Notes: generated by a model not told the origin, from the letters alone. Positions 37,398 through 46,103 are shown, numbered from the stretch's first letter. The stretch: 64,000 nt of DNA from Telluria antibiotica (GCF_011682055.1 NZ_JAAQOM010000010.1:186001-250000); one strand, 5' to 3'. Program-made: numbers and translations.

Positions 37398-38708
37398 ATG
37401 GACAAGCATGACAACAAGGATGCCGACGGCACCATCGCCGCGCCGTCGCCGGAAGCCTCGACCTGGCTGTCGAAGCTGGGCCCGGGACTGATCACGGGCG
37501 CCGCGGACGACGACCCGAGCGGCATCGCCACCTATTCGCAGGCCGGCGCGCAGTTCGGGTTCAACCTGCTGTGGACCCTGCTGCTGACGTATCCGCTGAT
37601 GGCCGCGATCCAGGTCATCAGCGCGAACATCGGCCGCGTGACGGGGCGGGGCCTCGCGACGAACCTGCAACGCTACGCGCCGCGCCAGGTCGTGTGGGCG
37701 ATCGTCGGCCTGCTGCTCGTCGCGAACATCATCAACATCGCGGCCGACGTGGCGGCGATGGGCGAGGCGATGTCGCTCGTCGCGCCCGGCCGCGCGCACT
37801 GGTACGCCGTCGGCTTCGGCATGCTGTCCGTGCTGCTGCAGGTGTTCGTGCCTTACCAGCGCTACGTGAACCTGCTCAAGTGGCTCACGCTCGTGTTGCT
37901 CGCGTACGTGGCCACCGTGTTCGTCGTCCACGTGCCGTGGCACGACGTGCTGAAGTCCACCGTGTGGCCGCACATCGCGTGGAACAAGGATTATCTGACC
38001 ACCATCGTCGCCGTGTTCGGCACGACGATCAGCCCTTACCTGTTCTTCTGGCAGGCGTCGCAGGAAGTCGAGGAACTGCGCGCGGACGATGCCGCCCAGC
38101 CGCTGCGCAAGGCGCCCGAACAGGCCGTGCGCCAGCTCAAGCGCATCCGCTTCGACACGTGGGTGGGCATGGGCGTGTCGAACGCCGTCGCCTTCTTCAT
38201 CATGCTGACGACGGCCGCCACCTTGCACACGCAGGGCGTGCGCGACCTGCAGTCGGCCGCGCAGGCCGCATCGGCGCTGAAGCCCGTCGCGGGCGAGTTC
38301 GCGTTCATCCTGTTCGCGCTGGGCATCGTCGGCACGGGCCTGCTGGCGATCCCCGTGCTGGCAGGATCGGCCGCGTACGCGATGGCCGGCACGTTCCACT
38401 GGAAGAGCAGCCTGGGTGCCGAATTCTCGGCCGCGCGCAAGTTCTACGCGATCATCATCGTCGCCACCCTGGCCGGCGTCGGCATCAACTTCATGCCGCT
38501 CGACCCCATCAAGGCACTGTACTGGAGCGCCGTGCTGAACGGCGTCATCGCCGTGCCCGTGATGGCGATCATGATGCTCGTCGCGATGAGCAAGCGCATC
38601 ATGGGCGACCTCACGATCGTGCCGCGCCTGTCCGTGCTGGGCTGGTTGTGCACGGGCGTGATGGCGGCGGCGACGATCGCGATGTTCGCGTCCTTCCTGC
38701 CGGGGTGA
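37398..38708 (+). CDS. Nramp-related divalent metal transporter
   Basis: 436 residues with about 11 hydrophobic helices. The TM1 motif reads D-D-D-P-S-G where classical Nramp has D-P-G-N. The TM6 site reads T-T-I-S-P-Y-L-F-F-W where Mn/Fe carriers have a Met-Pro-His motif. The methionine that favours Mn and Fe is thus absent. Such changes are seen in divergent clades, including Mg-type members, so the cargo cannot be assumed to be Mn. The ATG at 37398 is chosen because the upstream extension is Arg-rich. It appears monocistronic. Confidence 0.85.
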   Translation: MDKHDNKDADGTIAAPSPEASTWLSKLGPGLITGAADDDPSGIATYSQAGAQFGFNLLWTLLLTYPLMAAIQVISANIGRVTGRGLATNLQRYAPRQVVWAIVGLLLVANIINIAADVAAMGEAMSLVAPGRAHWYAVGFGMLSVLLQVFVPYQRYVNLLKWLTLVLLAYVATVFVVHVPWHDVLKSTVWPHIAWNKDYLTTIVAVFGTTISPYLFFWQASQEVEELRADDAAQPLRKAPEQAVRQLKRIRFDTWVGMGVSNAVAFFIMLTTAATLHTQGVRDLQSAAQAASALKPVAGEFAFILFALGIVGTGLLAIPVLAGSAAYAMAGTFHWKSSLGAEFSAARKFYAIIIVATLAGVGINFMPLDPIKALYWSAVLNGVIAVPVMAIMMLVAMSKRIMGDLTIVPRLSVLGWLCTGVMAAATIAMFASFLPG

Positions 38709-38712
38709 CCGC

Positions 38713-39828
38713 TTACTGCAGGTCGATGCGCCCGTACAGCCCGTGCGCCTCGTCGCCCGGCCCGGCCGTGTAGAACAGCGTGTTGGTCGGCTGGTTGTTC
38801 ACGCCGTTGCCGAACGCGATGCCCCACAGGCCGTCGATGACGATGGGCGTCTTGTCGGCCTTGGACAGGGTGCCGACGAACGCGCCCGTGGTCGGGTTGT
38901 ATGCATTGATCTTGCCGTCGCCGAAGTTGGCGACGAGGATGTCGTTGCTGAAATCGCCAAAGTTTGCCGGTGCCATCGCGATGCCCCACGGTGCGTTCAG
39001 CGCGCCGCCGCTCGTCAGGCGCTTGACCATCGTGCCGCCCGTGTCGTACACGTCGACGACGCCCAGGCCCGCGCCTTTGACTTCGTCGTTCCCGGCCGTT
39101 TCACGCTGCGCGTACGCCACGTAGATGCGGTCGCCGATGGCCTGGATGCCGAACGGCGCATAGCCCGTGGGCAGGCCCGGGTCCGTGAAGCTGCCGGGCA
39201 GCGTGGCTTTTTGCCAGTTGGCGTCGTAGACGTCGACCTTGTTGTTGTGGAAGTCGGCGGCGTACAGGTAGTTCGCGCCCGCGTAGCTGGCGATCGCGAC
39301 GCCCTTGTAGACGGCATTCCCGCCCGTGTCCACCGCCGTCACGGCGTTCGTGCGGTTGACGGTGGGCGACCACCCGGACACGGTGCCGGCCTCGCCGACG
39401 AAGATGAACGGGCTGGCGCCCGTCACGCCGTTCTGCGTGACCTTGAAGTCGGTGCTGCCGTTGTAGACGATACCCGTCGGGGCAGCGGCGCCGGCGGTGC
39501 CGGCCGGAATCGCGACGATGAGCGTCTGTGGCACGCCGTTGCCGTCGTACAGCGTCGACGTCGAGGTACCGTTGTTCGCGACCCAGACGAACGCGGTCGG
39601 GTTGAATGCGAGGCCCCAGGCATTCACGAGTTTCGTGTCGGTATGCGCGGCGCCGGCCGTGCTCTGGTCGGAGACGAGGGCCGTCGTCGCAAAGGCACTC
39701 GTCATCGTCGGTGGCGGGGTCATCGAATGGTCGCTGCCGCCGCCGCAGGCCGCGACGAAGGCGCCCAGCACGATGCTGGACAGGCCGGCCGCGAGCATGC
39801 GCACGGCCGCTTTCGGTTGCAGGTTCAT
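38713..39828 (-). CDS. TIGR03118 family lipoprotein
   Basis: 371 residues. The signal peptide ends in a lipobox with A-A-C-G-G-G, lipid Cys near position 28. The mature part is a beta-propeller-like repeat protein: L-V-S-D-Q, K-L-V-N-A-W-G-L-A-F-N-P, A-D-F-H-N-N-K-V-D-V-Y and A-P-W-G-I-A-M-A-P match TIGR03118. GGAGCAATC precedes the ATG. It is convergent with the Nramp-related gene (4 bp between stops). Function unknown; likely outer-membrane anchored. Confidence 0.85.
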   Translation of the reverse strand: MNLQPKAAVRMLAAGLSSIVLGAFVAACGGGSDHSMTPPPTMTSAFATTALVSDQSTAGAAHTDTKLVNAWGLAFNPTAFVWVANNGTSTSTLYDGNGVPQTLIVAIPAGTAGAAAPTGIVYNGSTDFKVTQNGVTGASPFIFVGEAGTVSGWSPTVNRTNAVTAVDTGGNAVYKGVAIASYAGANYLYAADFHNNKVDVYDANWQKATLPGSFTDPGLPTGYAPFGIQAIGDRIYVAYAQRETAGNDEVKGAGLGVVDVYDTGGTMVKRLTSGGALNAPWGIAMAPANFGDFSNDILVANFGDGKINAYNPTTGAFVGTLSKADKTPIVIDGLWGIAFGNGVNNQPTNTLFYTAGPGDEAHGLYGRIDLQ

Positions 39829-39910
39829 GATTGCTCCTCTATGGACGCGTCGAAGGGACGACGTTAATGCCCCCGTCCGCGTGCAAGGTTCAATCGAATC
39901 GCAGGTGTTT

Positions 39911-40618
39911 TCAGAAGCGCACGCTGGCGCTGGCGAACAGGGCGCGGGCGCGCGGCCGTTCGTAGTCGGACGCGTGCATGAGCGTCTGCCAGCCGGCCTG
40001 CAGGCGCCAGTCGGACGTGTCGTACGCGAGCGCGGCGCGCAGGTCGGTGCGGTCGGGGCCGCTGCGGCGGTAATCGGCAAACGGGTGCAGGATGCCGCCG
40101 TGCAGCGCCAGCGAGACCCGCTCGCCCAGCGGCACCCCCGTGTTCACGTCGAGATAGGCGGTGCGGCCGGCGCCGAAATAGGCGGGCGAATAGGACAGGC
40201 GCGCACTGACGCGGTCGAGGGTCAGGCCGGCGTAGAACTCGTGGTAATCGACCTCGTGGTTGCGCAGGTAGATCGTGCGCGACACGCCCGCGTCCCACGA
40301 CAGCCGCGACGTCAGCGGCGCCGCGCGTCCGCCGTAGACGATCAGCAGGCCCTGGCCGCGGCCGTACAGCTTGATGGGCGAGGCGAAGGCGCCCGTGTAC
40401 CAGCCGCCGGCGGCGTCATGGTCGACGCGCAGCTGCAGGGCGGGATCGGGGTTTAGCGACATGCCGCGCATCGCATACCCCGATACGAGGGTGAGGTCGG
40501 CGCTGGTCTGGGCACAGGCGCCGCGCGCCAGCATGGCGGCGGCAAGGAAGAGTGTACGCGCGCCCGTCAACGCGGGTGCGGGGCGGGAAGGCTGGCGGTC
40601 GTGGCAGTCGAAGGGCAT
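39911..40618 (-). CDS. Gcw_chp/TIGR02001-type outer-membrane protein
   Basis: 235 residues. A signal peptide ends at G-A-C-A-Q; the mature part is all amphipathic beta strands (G-Y-A-M-R-G-M-S-L-N opening, closing in a terminal Phe), typical of a small beta-barrel of the Gcw_chp group. The ATG at 40618 overlaps the subtilase gene by 52 bp. A TTG at 40570, overlapping the subtilase stop (TTGA), is an alternative start giving a shorter signal peptide. It is last in the sigma/anti-sigma/subtilase operon. Confidence 0.7.
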   Translation of the reverse strand: MPFDCHDRQPSRPAPALTGARTLFLAAAMLARGACAQTSADLTLVSGYAMRGMSLNPDPALQLRVDHDAAGGWYTGAFASPIKLYGRGQGLLIVYGGRAAPLTSRLSWDAGVSRTIYLRNHEVDYHEFYAGLTLDRVSARLSYSPAYFGAGRTAYLDVNTGVPLGERVSLALHGGILHPFADYRRSGPDRTDLRAALAYDTSDWRLQAGWQTLMHASDYERPRARALFASASVRF

Positions 40619-41889
40619 AGGCAGAGACAGGTTCCGGCGGCGCGCGCAACGGCCGCGCAGGCGTCTATGCTACCAGCTTGTCGAGCTCCCGACGCCAGCG
40701 CGGCGGGCAGGATGCGTGCGCCGCCCGCGAGGTCGGCCTTCAACCGGGCCGGGGGAGTGTCCGGGCGCAGCTCCAGCATCAGCGCGGCCAGGCCCGCCAC
40801 GTGGGCCGCCGCGTACGACGAACCGGACACCATCCCCCAACGCGCGCCCGGCAACGACGTGGGCACGTCCGTGCCAGGCGCCCGCAGCGATCCCGGTGGA
40901 GGGGCCTGTTGCGTGTCCGACGCGACCGCGATCACGCCCGGGTGCGACGCGGGGAAGCCGCCGTCCGGCTGGTTCGGATCGGCCGCGCCGACGAGCGTCA
41001 CGCCGCGCGCGAGGGCGGCGTCGAGCAGCGCCTGCAGCAGCCGGTCGCGCGGTCCGCCAAGACTCATGTTGATGACGCGCGCATCGCTCATCAGCGCGAA
41101 GTTGATCGCCTTGCCGAGCGTGAAGCTGTTGCAGCGCGCGGGCGGCCCTTCCGTTTCCCAGCAGGCGCGCAGGGCCAGCAGGCGCGCGTCCGGCGCGATG
41201 CCCGCGATGCCCAGGCCATTGCCTTCGCGCGCGGCGATGATGCCGGCGACGGCCGTGCCGTGGGCCTCGGCCGCATCGGGGTAGGTGTCGACGAAGTTGC
41301 GGCGCAGCTTGACCTGGCCGGCGAGGTCGGGGTGCTTCTCGTCGATGCCGCTGTCGACGACGGCCACCGTCACGCCCCGTCCCGTGCTGGCGCGGTGCAG
41401 CGACGTCAGCTGCCAGGCGCGCGCGGCCGGTTGCACGGGGAGCAGCGGGTCGCCGGCGTCGAGGCCCCGGTATTCCTGGATCGCCTGGGCCCATTCGACG
41501 CGCGGGTCGTGCGCCAGCGCATCGAGCAGCCGGTCGACGGGGCCGGCCCGTCCCGCCTGCGCTTCCTCCATCACGAAGCAGTCGATGCCGATGGCGGGCA
41601 TCGGCCAGTCGTCGACGACGCGCAGGCCGTGCGCGGCCGCGAGTTCGCGCGCGACGCGGCGGCGCGCGGCGCGCGTGCCGTCGTCCGTGTAGCCGCCGCC
41701 GTAGGCGCCGTCGGGACGGAAGTGCGGCGACGGCATGCGCAGCATGACGAGCACCTGGTGCCCGGACTGTGCGGCCTGGCGGGCGTCGGGGGCGTCCGCG
41801 CTCGCGCGCGGCACCACGCACGCGAGCGCGCACAGGGCGGCGCACAGCGCGAAGAGGCGGGCGAAGATGCCGGTATGTCGCTGGTTCAC
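40567..41889 (-). CDS. S8 (subtilisin-like) serine peptidase
   Basis: 440 residues. It starts at GTG 41889, overlapping the anti-sigma stop (GTGA), which places a signal peptide (I-F-A-R-L-F-A-L-C-A-A-L) at the N-terminus. A propeptide-like region follows (about 45-140), then the catalytic domain with Asp in V-A-V-V-D-S-G-I-D, His in E-A-H-G-T-A-V-A-G and Ser in S-G-S-S-Y-A-A-A-H-V-A-G. It is exported and active by sequence. Its place directly after an anti-sigma factor suggests a regulatory substrate. Confidence 0.92.
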   Translation of the reverse strand: MNQRHTGIFARLFALCAALCALACVVPRASADAPDARQAAQSGHQVLVMLRMPSPHFRPDGAYGGGYTDDGTRAARRRVARELAAAHGLRVVDDWPMPAIGIDCFVMEEAQAGRAGPVDRLLDALAHDPRVEWAQAIQEYRGLDAGDPLLPVQPAARAWQLTSLHRASTGRGVTVAVVDSGIDEKHPDLAGQVKLRRNFVDTYPDAAEAHGTAVAGIIAAREGNGLGIAGIAPDARLLALRACWETEGPPARCNSFTLGKAINFALMSDARVINMSLGGPRDRLLQALLDAALARGVTLVGAADPNQPDGGFPASHPGVIAVASDTQQAPPPGSLRAPGTDVPTSLPGARWGMVSGSSYAAAHVAGLAALMLELRPDTPPARLKADLAGGARILPAALASGARQAGSIDACAAVARAAGTCLCLCPSTATTASLPAPHPR

Positions 41890-42617
41890 GGCCGGCCGTC
41901 CATGGACAAGGGTTCGGCCAGGGTGACGGCCGGTTCCGCGCGCAGCCGGTCCAGCACGGGAGCGGCCTGGCCGTCCGCGCCGACCAGCCACGCATCCGTG
42001 ACCGTCGGCCCGCCGACGATGCGGCCGCCGCTGGCGCGCACGATGCGGCGCAGTTCGCGCTCCGGCGTGTCGGGGCGGAACGTGACGATGAGCCGCGCCG
42101 CGCCGTTCGCGCCGCCGGCGCCGAGCACGCGGTACGCATCCGGCGTTTCAAGGTGGGCGGCCGGTCGTGCCAGCAGCACTGCGAGCACGGCGATCACGCC
42201 GCATTGCGCCGCCACGGCCGCGCGCAGCCAGGCGCCGTCGTTGGCGGCGAAGCGTTCGCGCCAGCGCTGCAGCAGGCCGGGTGCGGCGGCAATCGGCTCC
42301 GCGCCTGGCGCTGCGGCCGGGGCGCAGGCCGGCAGTGCGCCGTCGTCGTCCACGGCTGCCGCATCGTCGAGACGCGGCAGTAGGCGCGCCAGCGCGCGGT
42401 TTGGATCGAAATCGAGGTCAGGGTCGAGTTGGAGCGCGGGGCCAGCGGCGCGCACGGTGCGCAGCGCGGCGAGGTCGGCGCGGCAGTCGGCGCACGTCTC
42501 CACGTGGGCCTGCACGTGTTCCAGTTCGGTGCCCGTGAGGGTGCCGTTGGCGAGCCAGGGCAGGACGTCCTGGGCTTCGGCGTGGCGCGCGGTGACGCGG
42601 TTGCTGTGCGGGTTCAT
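41886..42617 (-). CDS. Zinc-finger anti-sigma factor with propeptide-like ectodomain
   Basis: 243 residues. The N-terminus has the ZAS motif (H-V-E-T-C-A-D-C) that holds ECF sigma factors. An Ala/Pro linker leads to one transmembrane helix at about 130-150. The extracytoplasmic part (about 165-243) reads like a subtilase I9 propeptide: L-I-V-T-F-R-P-D-T-P-E, then R-E-L-R-R-I-V-R-A-S-G-G-R-I-V, then L-R-A-E-P-A-V-T-L-A-E-P. It is coupled at both ends, ATGA with the sigma gene and GTGA with the subtilase. The propeptide resemblance is my reading and needs a structure comparison. Confidence 0.85.
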   Translation of the reverse strand: MNPHSNRVTARHAEAQDVLPWLANGTLTGTELEHVQAHVETCADCRADLAALRTVRAAGPALQLDPDLDFDPNRALARLLPRLDDAAAVDDDGALPACAPAAAPGAEPIAAAPGLLQRWRERFAANDGAWLRAAVAAQCGVIAVLAVLLARPAAHLETPDAYRVLGAGGANGAARLIVTFRPDTPERELRRIVRASGGRIVGGPTVTDAWLVGADGQAAPVLDRLRAEPAVTLAEPLSMDGRP

Positions 42618-43201
42618 GACCGGACCTCCAGCTGGTCTTCCAGCAGCGTTGCCAGGCGGCGGCGCGCGTGGAACAGGCGCGTCTTGACGGTGTTGACGGG
42701 ACATTCCATGATTTCTGCGATTTCTGCGTAACCCATGTCGTGATAGAAGGTCAGCTGGAACGCGGCCCGCTGCGCTAGTGGCAAGGTCGCGACGGCCGCG
42801 TCGACGGCATGCGCGAGGCGCTGCTGCTCGAAGCGCCAGTCGGGCCGGCCGGCGTCGTCGCCCGCGTACTCGTCGGCCGTGTCGGCCGTCGGCTCGTCGA
42901 GGGCGTGCAGCGCCTTGCAGGCCTTGCGGTACGCGATCGCGAACACCCACGTCGACACCTTGCAGCTGCCGTCGAACGTGGCGGCCTTCTGCCAGACGAC
43001 GAGCAGCGTGTCGTTGACGATTTCCTCGATCAGCGGCACGCTGCGCGTCATGCGCTGGAGGAAGCGTGCCAGCCGCGGGAAATACATGCGGTACAACGTC
43101 TCGAAGGCGTGCCGGTCCCCGGCGGCCACGCGGCCGACCAGGCTGGCTTCGCCCTCGGCCGCGCCGGCCGCAGGCGGCGATCCTTCAGTATGTCTGTCCA
43201 C
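42614..43201 (-). CDS. ECF-type RNA polymerase sigma factor
   Basis: 195 residues. Region 2 (about 30-95; F-E-T-L-Y-R-M-Y-F-P-R-L-A-R-F, N-D-T-L-L-V-V-W, F-A-I-A-Y-R-K) and region 4 (about 135-190; L-P-L-A-Q-R-A-A-F-Q-L, E-I-A-E-I-M-E-C-P-V-N-T-V-K-T-R) are both present. First gene of an operon with its anti-sigma, a subtilase and an outer-membrane protein. A possible autoregulatory ECF promoter lies upstream. The signal is probably envelope stress or a protein ligand. Confidence 0.93.
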   Translation of the reverse strand: MDRHTEGSPPAAGAAEGEASLVGRVAAGDRHAFETLYRMYFPRLARFLQRMTRSVPLIEEIVNDTLLVVWQKAATFDGSCKVSTWVFAIAYRKACKALHALDEPTADTADEYAGDDAGRPDWRFEQQRLAHAVDAAVATLPLAQRAAFQLTFYHDMGYAEIAEIMECPVNTVKTRLFHARRRLATLLEDQLEVRS

Positions 43202-43226
43202 CCATGCGCTCTCTGCTGTTTTGCCG

Positions 43227-43255
43227 TGAATACCTGCCGGCCGCGCGAAGGTTCA
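43227..43255 (-). promoter_or_regulatory. Possible ECF promoter of the sigma operon
   Basis: On the minus strand, TGAACCTT (43248-43255) resembles the GAAC-type -35 of ECF sigma factors. GTATTCA (43227-43233) lies 14 bp downstream as a -10 candidate. The spacing is a little short. Autoregulation is typical for ECF operons, but one example cannot establish the motif. Confidence 0.3.
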
Positions 43256-43384
43256 TGCGCGGCGCAAATATTTTTTGCCGCACGTGATTCTCACACGGAT
43301 CGACGCCCTCGGGGCCCTGCGAATCGTGTTGCCGCGATCCGCCGCCCGTGTCACGATGCCGCCATGACAACCCGATATTGCCCC

Positions 43385-43762
43385 ATGAAACGATTTGCAC
43401 TGTCTTTCCTCGCCGCCGCGCTGGTCCTGGCCGGCCACGTCCACGCCCAGGACAAGCCGCGCCCGCTCGGCTACGCGAAGGTCGCCGACGCGCTGGCCGC
43501 GCTGGAAAAGAACCCGGACGCGAAGTTCAGCCATCCGGACGGCTGGACCGTCGTCACCGTCCAGAAGCCGGAACTGGCCGTGTGGTCGTTCGTGCCGAAG
43601 GGGCACGACGCGTATCCGGCCGTCGTCCGGCGCATCGTCCGCAAGACGGACAAGGGGACGTTCGTCGAGATGAAAGTGCTGTGTGAAGCCAAGCAGGAAC
43701 CGTGCCGGCGACTGGCGCTGCAATTCCAGCAGTTGACGGCGCAGATGCAGCAGGCCAGGTAG
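43385..43762 (+). CDS. Small exported hypothetical protein
   Basis: 125 residues with a clear signal peptide ending G-H-V-H-A-Q (cleavage near residue 21). The mature part of about 100 residues is mixed alpha/beta with two Cys (V-L-C-E-A-K-Q-E-P-C) that could form a disulfide. No family recognised. An upstream ATG at 43364 would add seven residues before the signal peptide. The stop TAG at 43760-43762 lies inside the REP element that follows. It is divergent from the ECF operon and could be one of its targets. Confidence 0.7.
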   Translation: MKRFALSFLAAALVLAGHVHAQDKPRPLGYAKVADALAALEKNPDAKFSHPDGWTVVTVQKPELAVWSFVPKGHDAYPAVVRRIVRKTDKGTFVEMKVLCEAKQEPCRRLALQFQQLTAQMQQAR

Positions 43763-43834
43763 GGTGGGCACCCCGTGCCCACCAAATGCACGCGTTTCGG
43801 CAATGCACGGTGGGCACGGGGTGCCCACCCTACG
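43759..43834. repeat. REP/BIME-like element (two inverted units)
   Basis: It lies between the small exported protein and the convergent lysR gene. Its first bases (GTAGGG) provide the TAG stop of the exported protein. The spacer is the reverse complement of the one at 28758-28834, with a GCATTGCCGAAACGCGTGCA core. Confidence 0.85.
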
Positions 43835-43843
43835 ATTTAACCC

Positions 43844-44782
43844 CTACCGGTTGACGACCACCTTGGCCGCGGCCGTCACCTGATCGCGCAGCCACTTGTG
43901 CTCGGGCGACTGGTGCACACGCTGGTGCCACAGCTGGTAGAAGCGCATCGGCGGGAACTTGATCGGTACCGTGAAATTCTTCAGCGGCAGCGTCTTTTCG
44001 TAGAAACGGATGAACTGGCGCCCCGTCGTCAGCACGAGGTCCGTCTGCGTGAGCATGTACGGGATCAGGCCGAAATAGGGCGATTCCACGGCCACCTTGC
44101 GGTGCAGGCCCTGGCGTTCGAGGAAGGCGTCGATGACGCCGTGGTAGCCCGGCAGCATCGCGGTCGGCGCGATGTGGGGCAGGGTGAGATAGTCCTCGAC
44201 CGTCATCGCGTCGGACGCCGTGCGCTTGGCGTAGGCGCTGTCGGCCCGCATCGTACAGATGATCGGGTCTTCGAACAACTTGGAGATGTGCAGGTGCGGC
44301 GGCGGCTCGTCCCAGTTGGCGATGACGAGGTCCATCTCGCCGTCGGACAGCATGCGCAGGTAGTCCGTGCCCGGCCCGAGGTGGTGGATCGTCACGCGGC
44401 TGTTCGGCGCGCCGCGCCGGATCGAGGCGACGACACCGGGCAGGAATTGCGTGTCGAGGTAGTCGGGCGCCGCGATGTGGAACGTGCGGTCGGCCTGTTC
44501 CGGTACGAACGGCGTCCTGCGCACGAACAGGCTTTCCGTCTCGTCGAGGATGCGCTTGGCGGGCTTGAGCAGGCTTTCGCCATGCTGCGTGGGCACCATG
44601 CCGCGCGCACCGCGCACGAGCAGCGGGTCGCCCGTCAGCTCGCGCAGCTTGCGCAGCGACGCCGAGATCGACGGCTGCGGCTGGTTCAGTTTCAGGGCGA
44701 CGCGCGAGACGTTCTTCTCGACGAGCAGCAGATACAGGATGCGGATCAGGTGCAGGTCGAGGTGCTGGGGCAGGCTGGACAT
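43844..44782 (-). CDS. LysR-family regulator divergent from puuD
   Basis: 312 residues. N-terminal HTH (L-H-L-I-R-I-L-Y-L-L-L-V-E-K-N-V-S-R-V-A, then L-N-Q-P-Q-P-S-I-S-A-S-L-R-K-L-R) of the NodD-like LTTR branch, then an effector-binding domain. It faces puuD across a 118-bp AT-rich gap that holds two direct ATATACGT repeats, a likely binding site. By position it probably activates urate oxidation; the ligand (urate or a purine) is inferred. Confidence 0.9.
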   Translation of the reverse strand: MSSLPQHLDLHLIRILYLLLVEKNVSRVALKLNQPQPSISASLRKLRELTGDPLLVRGARGMVPTQHGESLLKPAKRILDETESLFVRRTPFVPEQADRTFHIAAPDYLDTQFLPGVVASIRRGAPNSRVTIHHLGPGTDYLRMLSDGEMDLVIANWDEPPPHLHISKLFEDPIICTMRADSAYAKRTASDAMTVEDYLTLPHIAPTAMLPGYHGVIDAFLERQGLHRKVAVESPYFGLIPYMLTQTDLVLTTGRQFIRFYEKTLPLKNFTVPIKFPPMRFYQLWHQRVHQSPEHKWLRDQVTAAAKVVVNR

Positions 44783-44805
44783 GGGGCTTGCTTGGTATGA
44801 TTGTT

Positions 44806-44834
44806 ATATACGTAGTCTGATTTTAAATATACGT
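44806..44834. promoter_or_regulatory. Direct ATATACGT repeats in lysR-puuD intergenic region
   Basis: ATATACGT occurs at 44806-44813 and 44827-44834, starts 21 bp apart, two turns of the helix. The surrounding AT-rich tract is unlike the rest of the window. Candidate recognition and activation sites for the adjacent LysR protein. Confidence 0.45.
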
Positions 44835-44900
44835 TATTTTTCATGTTCCAGAAAATATATCGGCGGTGGTGTCGCCTGCCGGTCACGCTGAGGAGTCCCG

Positions 44901-46103
44901 ATGGAATACCTGGTCCCGTACGTACTCGAATGGATGAACATGCTCGTGCGCTGGCTGCACGTCATCACCGGCATCGCCTGGATCGGCGCCTCGTTCTACT
45001 TCGTCTGGCTGGATAATTCGCTGCGCCCGCCCGCGCCCGGCTCCGACCTCGCCAACAAGGGCGTCGCGGGCGAGCTGTGGGCCGTGCACGGCGGCGGCTT
45101 CTACAACCCGCAGAAGTATCTCGTCGCACCGGCCGAGCTGCCGGCGGAGCTGCACTGGTTCAAGTGGGAAGCGTATTCGACGTGGCTGTCGGGCTTCGCG
45201 CTGCTCGTCATCGTGTACTGGCTCAACGCGCAGGCGATGATGGTCGACCGCGCCGTGGCCGACCTGGCGCCCTGGCAGGCCGTCGGCGTCGGGCTGGGCT
45301 GCATCGTCGCGGGCTGGGTCGTGTACGACCTGCTGTGCCGCTCGCCGCTCGGCAAGCACGATCTCGCGTTCGGCATCGTCGTGTTCGCGCTGCTGGTGGG
45401 CGCGGCCTGGCTGCTGACGCATGTGCTCAGCGGCCGCGCCGCGTACATCCACGTGGGGGCGATGATCGGCACCATCATGGTCGCGAACGTGGCGATGGTG
45501 ATCATTCCCGGCCAGCGCAGGATGGTGGAGGCGATGCGCGCCGGGCAGAAGCCCGACCCGGTGTACGGCATCCGCGGCAAGCAGCGCAGCGTCCACAACA
45601 ACTACTTCACGTTGCCCGTGCTGTTCATCATGATCAGCAACCACTTCGCGATGACCTACCGTCATCCGCACGCGTGGGCCGTGCTGGGCGTGATCATGGC
45701 GGCTGGCGTCTTCATCCGCCACTTCTTCAACCTGCGCCACAAGGGACGCGTCGAGTGGGTGTATCCGGCCATCGGCGTGGCGCTGCTGCTGGGGCTCGCG
45801 GTGGCGCTGGCGCCGCCGCGGCCTGCCGTCGCGGCGGGGAAGGTCGATTTCTTGCGCGTGCAGGCGATCGTCGCCCAGCGCTGTGTGTCGTGCCATGCGG
45901 CGCATCCGACGCAGCCGGGCTTCGCGAGCGCGCCCGCGGGCGTGATGCTGGACGACGCGCACGGCATCGCGCAGAACGCGCCCCGCATCTACCAGCAGGC
46001 CGTGCAGTTGAAGGCGATGCCGCTCGCGAACATGACCAATATGACGGAGTCCGAGCGGGCGGAGATCGGCGCGTGGTTCGAGGCGGGAGCAAAAGCGCCG
46101 TAG
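44901..46103 (+). CDS. puuD: Membrane urate oxidase with cytochrome c domain (PuuD)
   Basis: 400 residues. Seven or eight transmembrane helices fill about 10-315 (M-L-V-R-W-L-H-V-I-T-G-I-A-W-I-G near the start, H-N-N-Y-F-T-L-P-V in the middle). The C-terminal tail is a c-type haem domain with C-V-S-C-H at 328-332 and a later M-P-L-A-N-M as Met ligand. It oxidises urate to 5-hydroxyisourate and passes electrons to the respiratory chain. GAGGAGTCCCG precedes the ATG. The enzymes for the next steps (allantoin formation) are not in this window. Its stop TAG lies in the REP element that follows. Confidence 0.93.
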   Translation: MEYLVPYVLEWMNMLVRWLHVITGIAWIGASFYFVWLDNSLRPPAPGSDLANKGVAGELWAVHGGGFYNPQKYLVAPAELPAELHWFKWEAYSTWLSGFALLVIVYWLNAQAMMVDRAVADLAPWQAVGVGLGCIVAGWVVYDLLCRSPLGKHDLAFGIVVFALLVGAAWLLTHVLSGRAAYIHVGAMIGTIMVANVAMVIIPGQRRMVEAMRAGQKPDPVYGIRGKQRSVHNNYFTLPVLFIMISNHFAMTYRHPHAWAVLGVIMAAGVFIRHFFNLRHKGRVEWVYPAIGVALLLGLAVALAPPRPAVAAGKVDFLRVQAIVAQRCVSCHAAHPTQPGFASAPAGVMLDDAHGIAQNAPRIYQQAVQLKAMPLANMTNMTESERAEIGAWFEAGAKAP

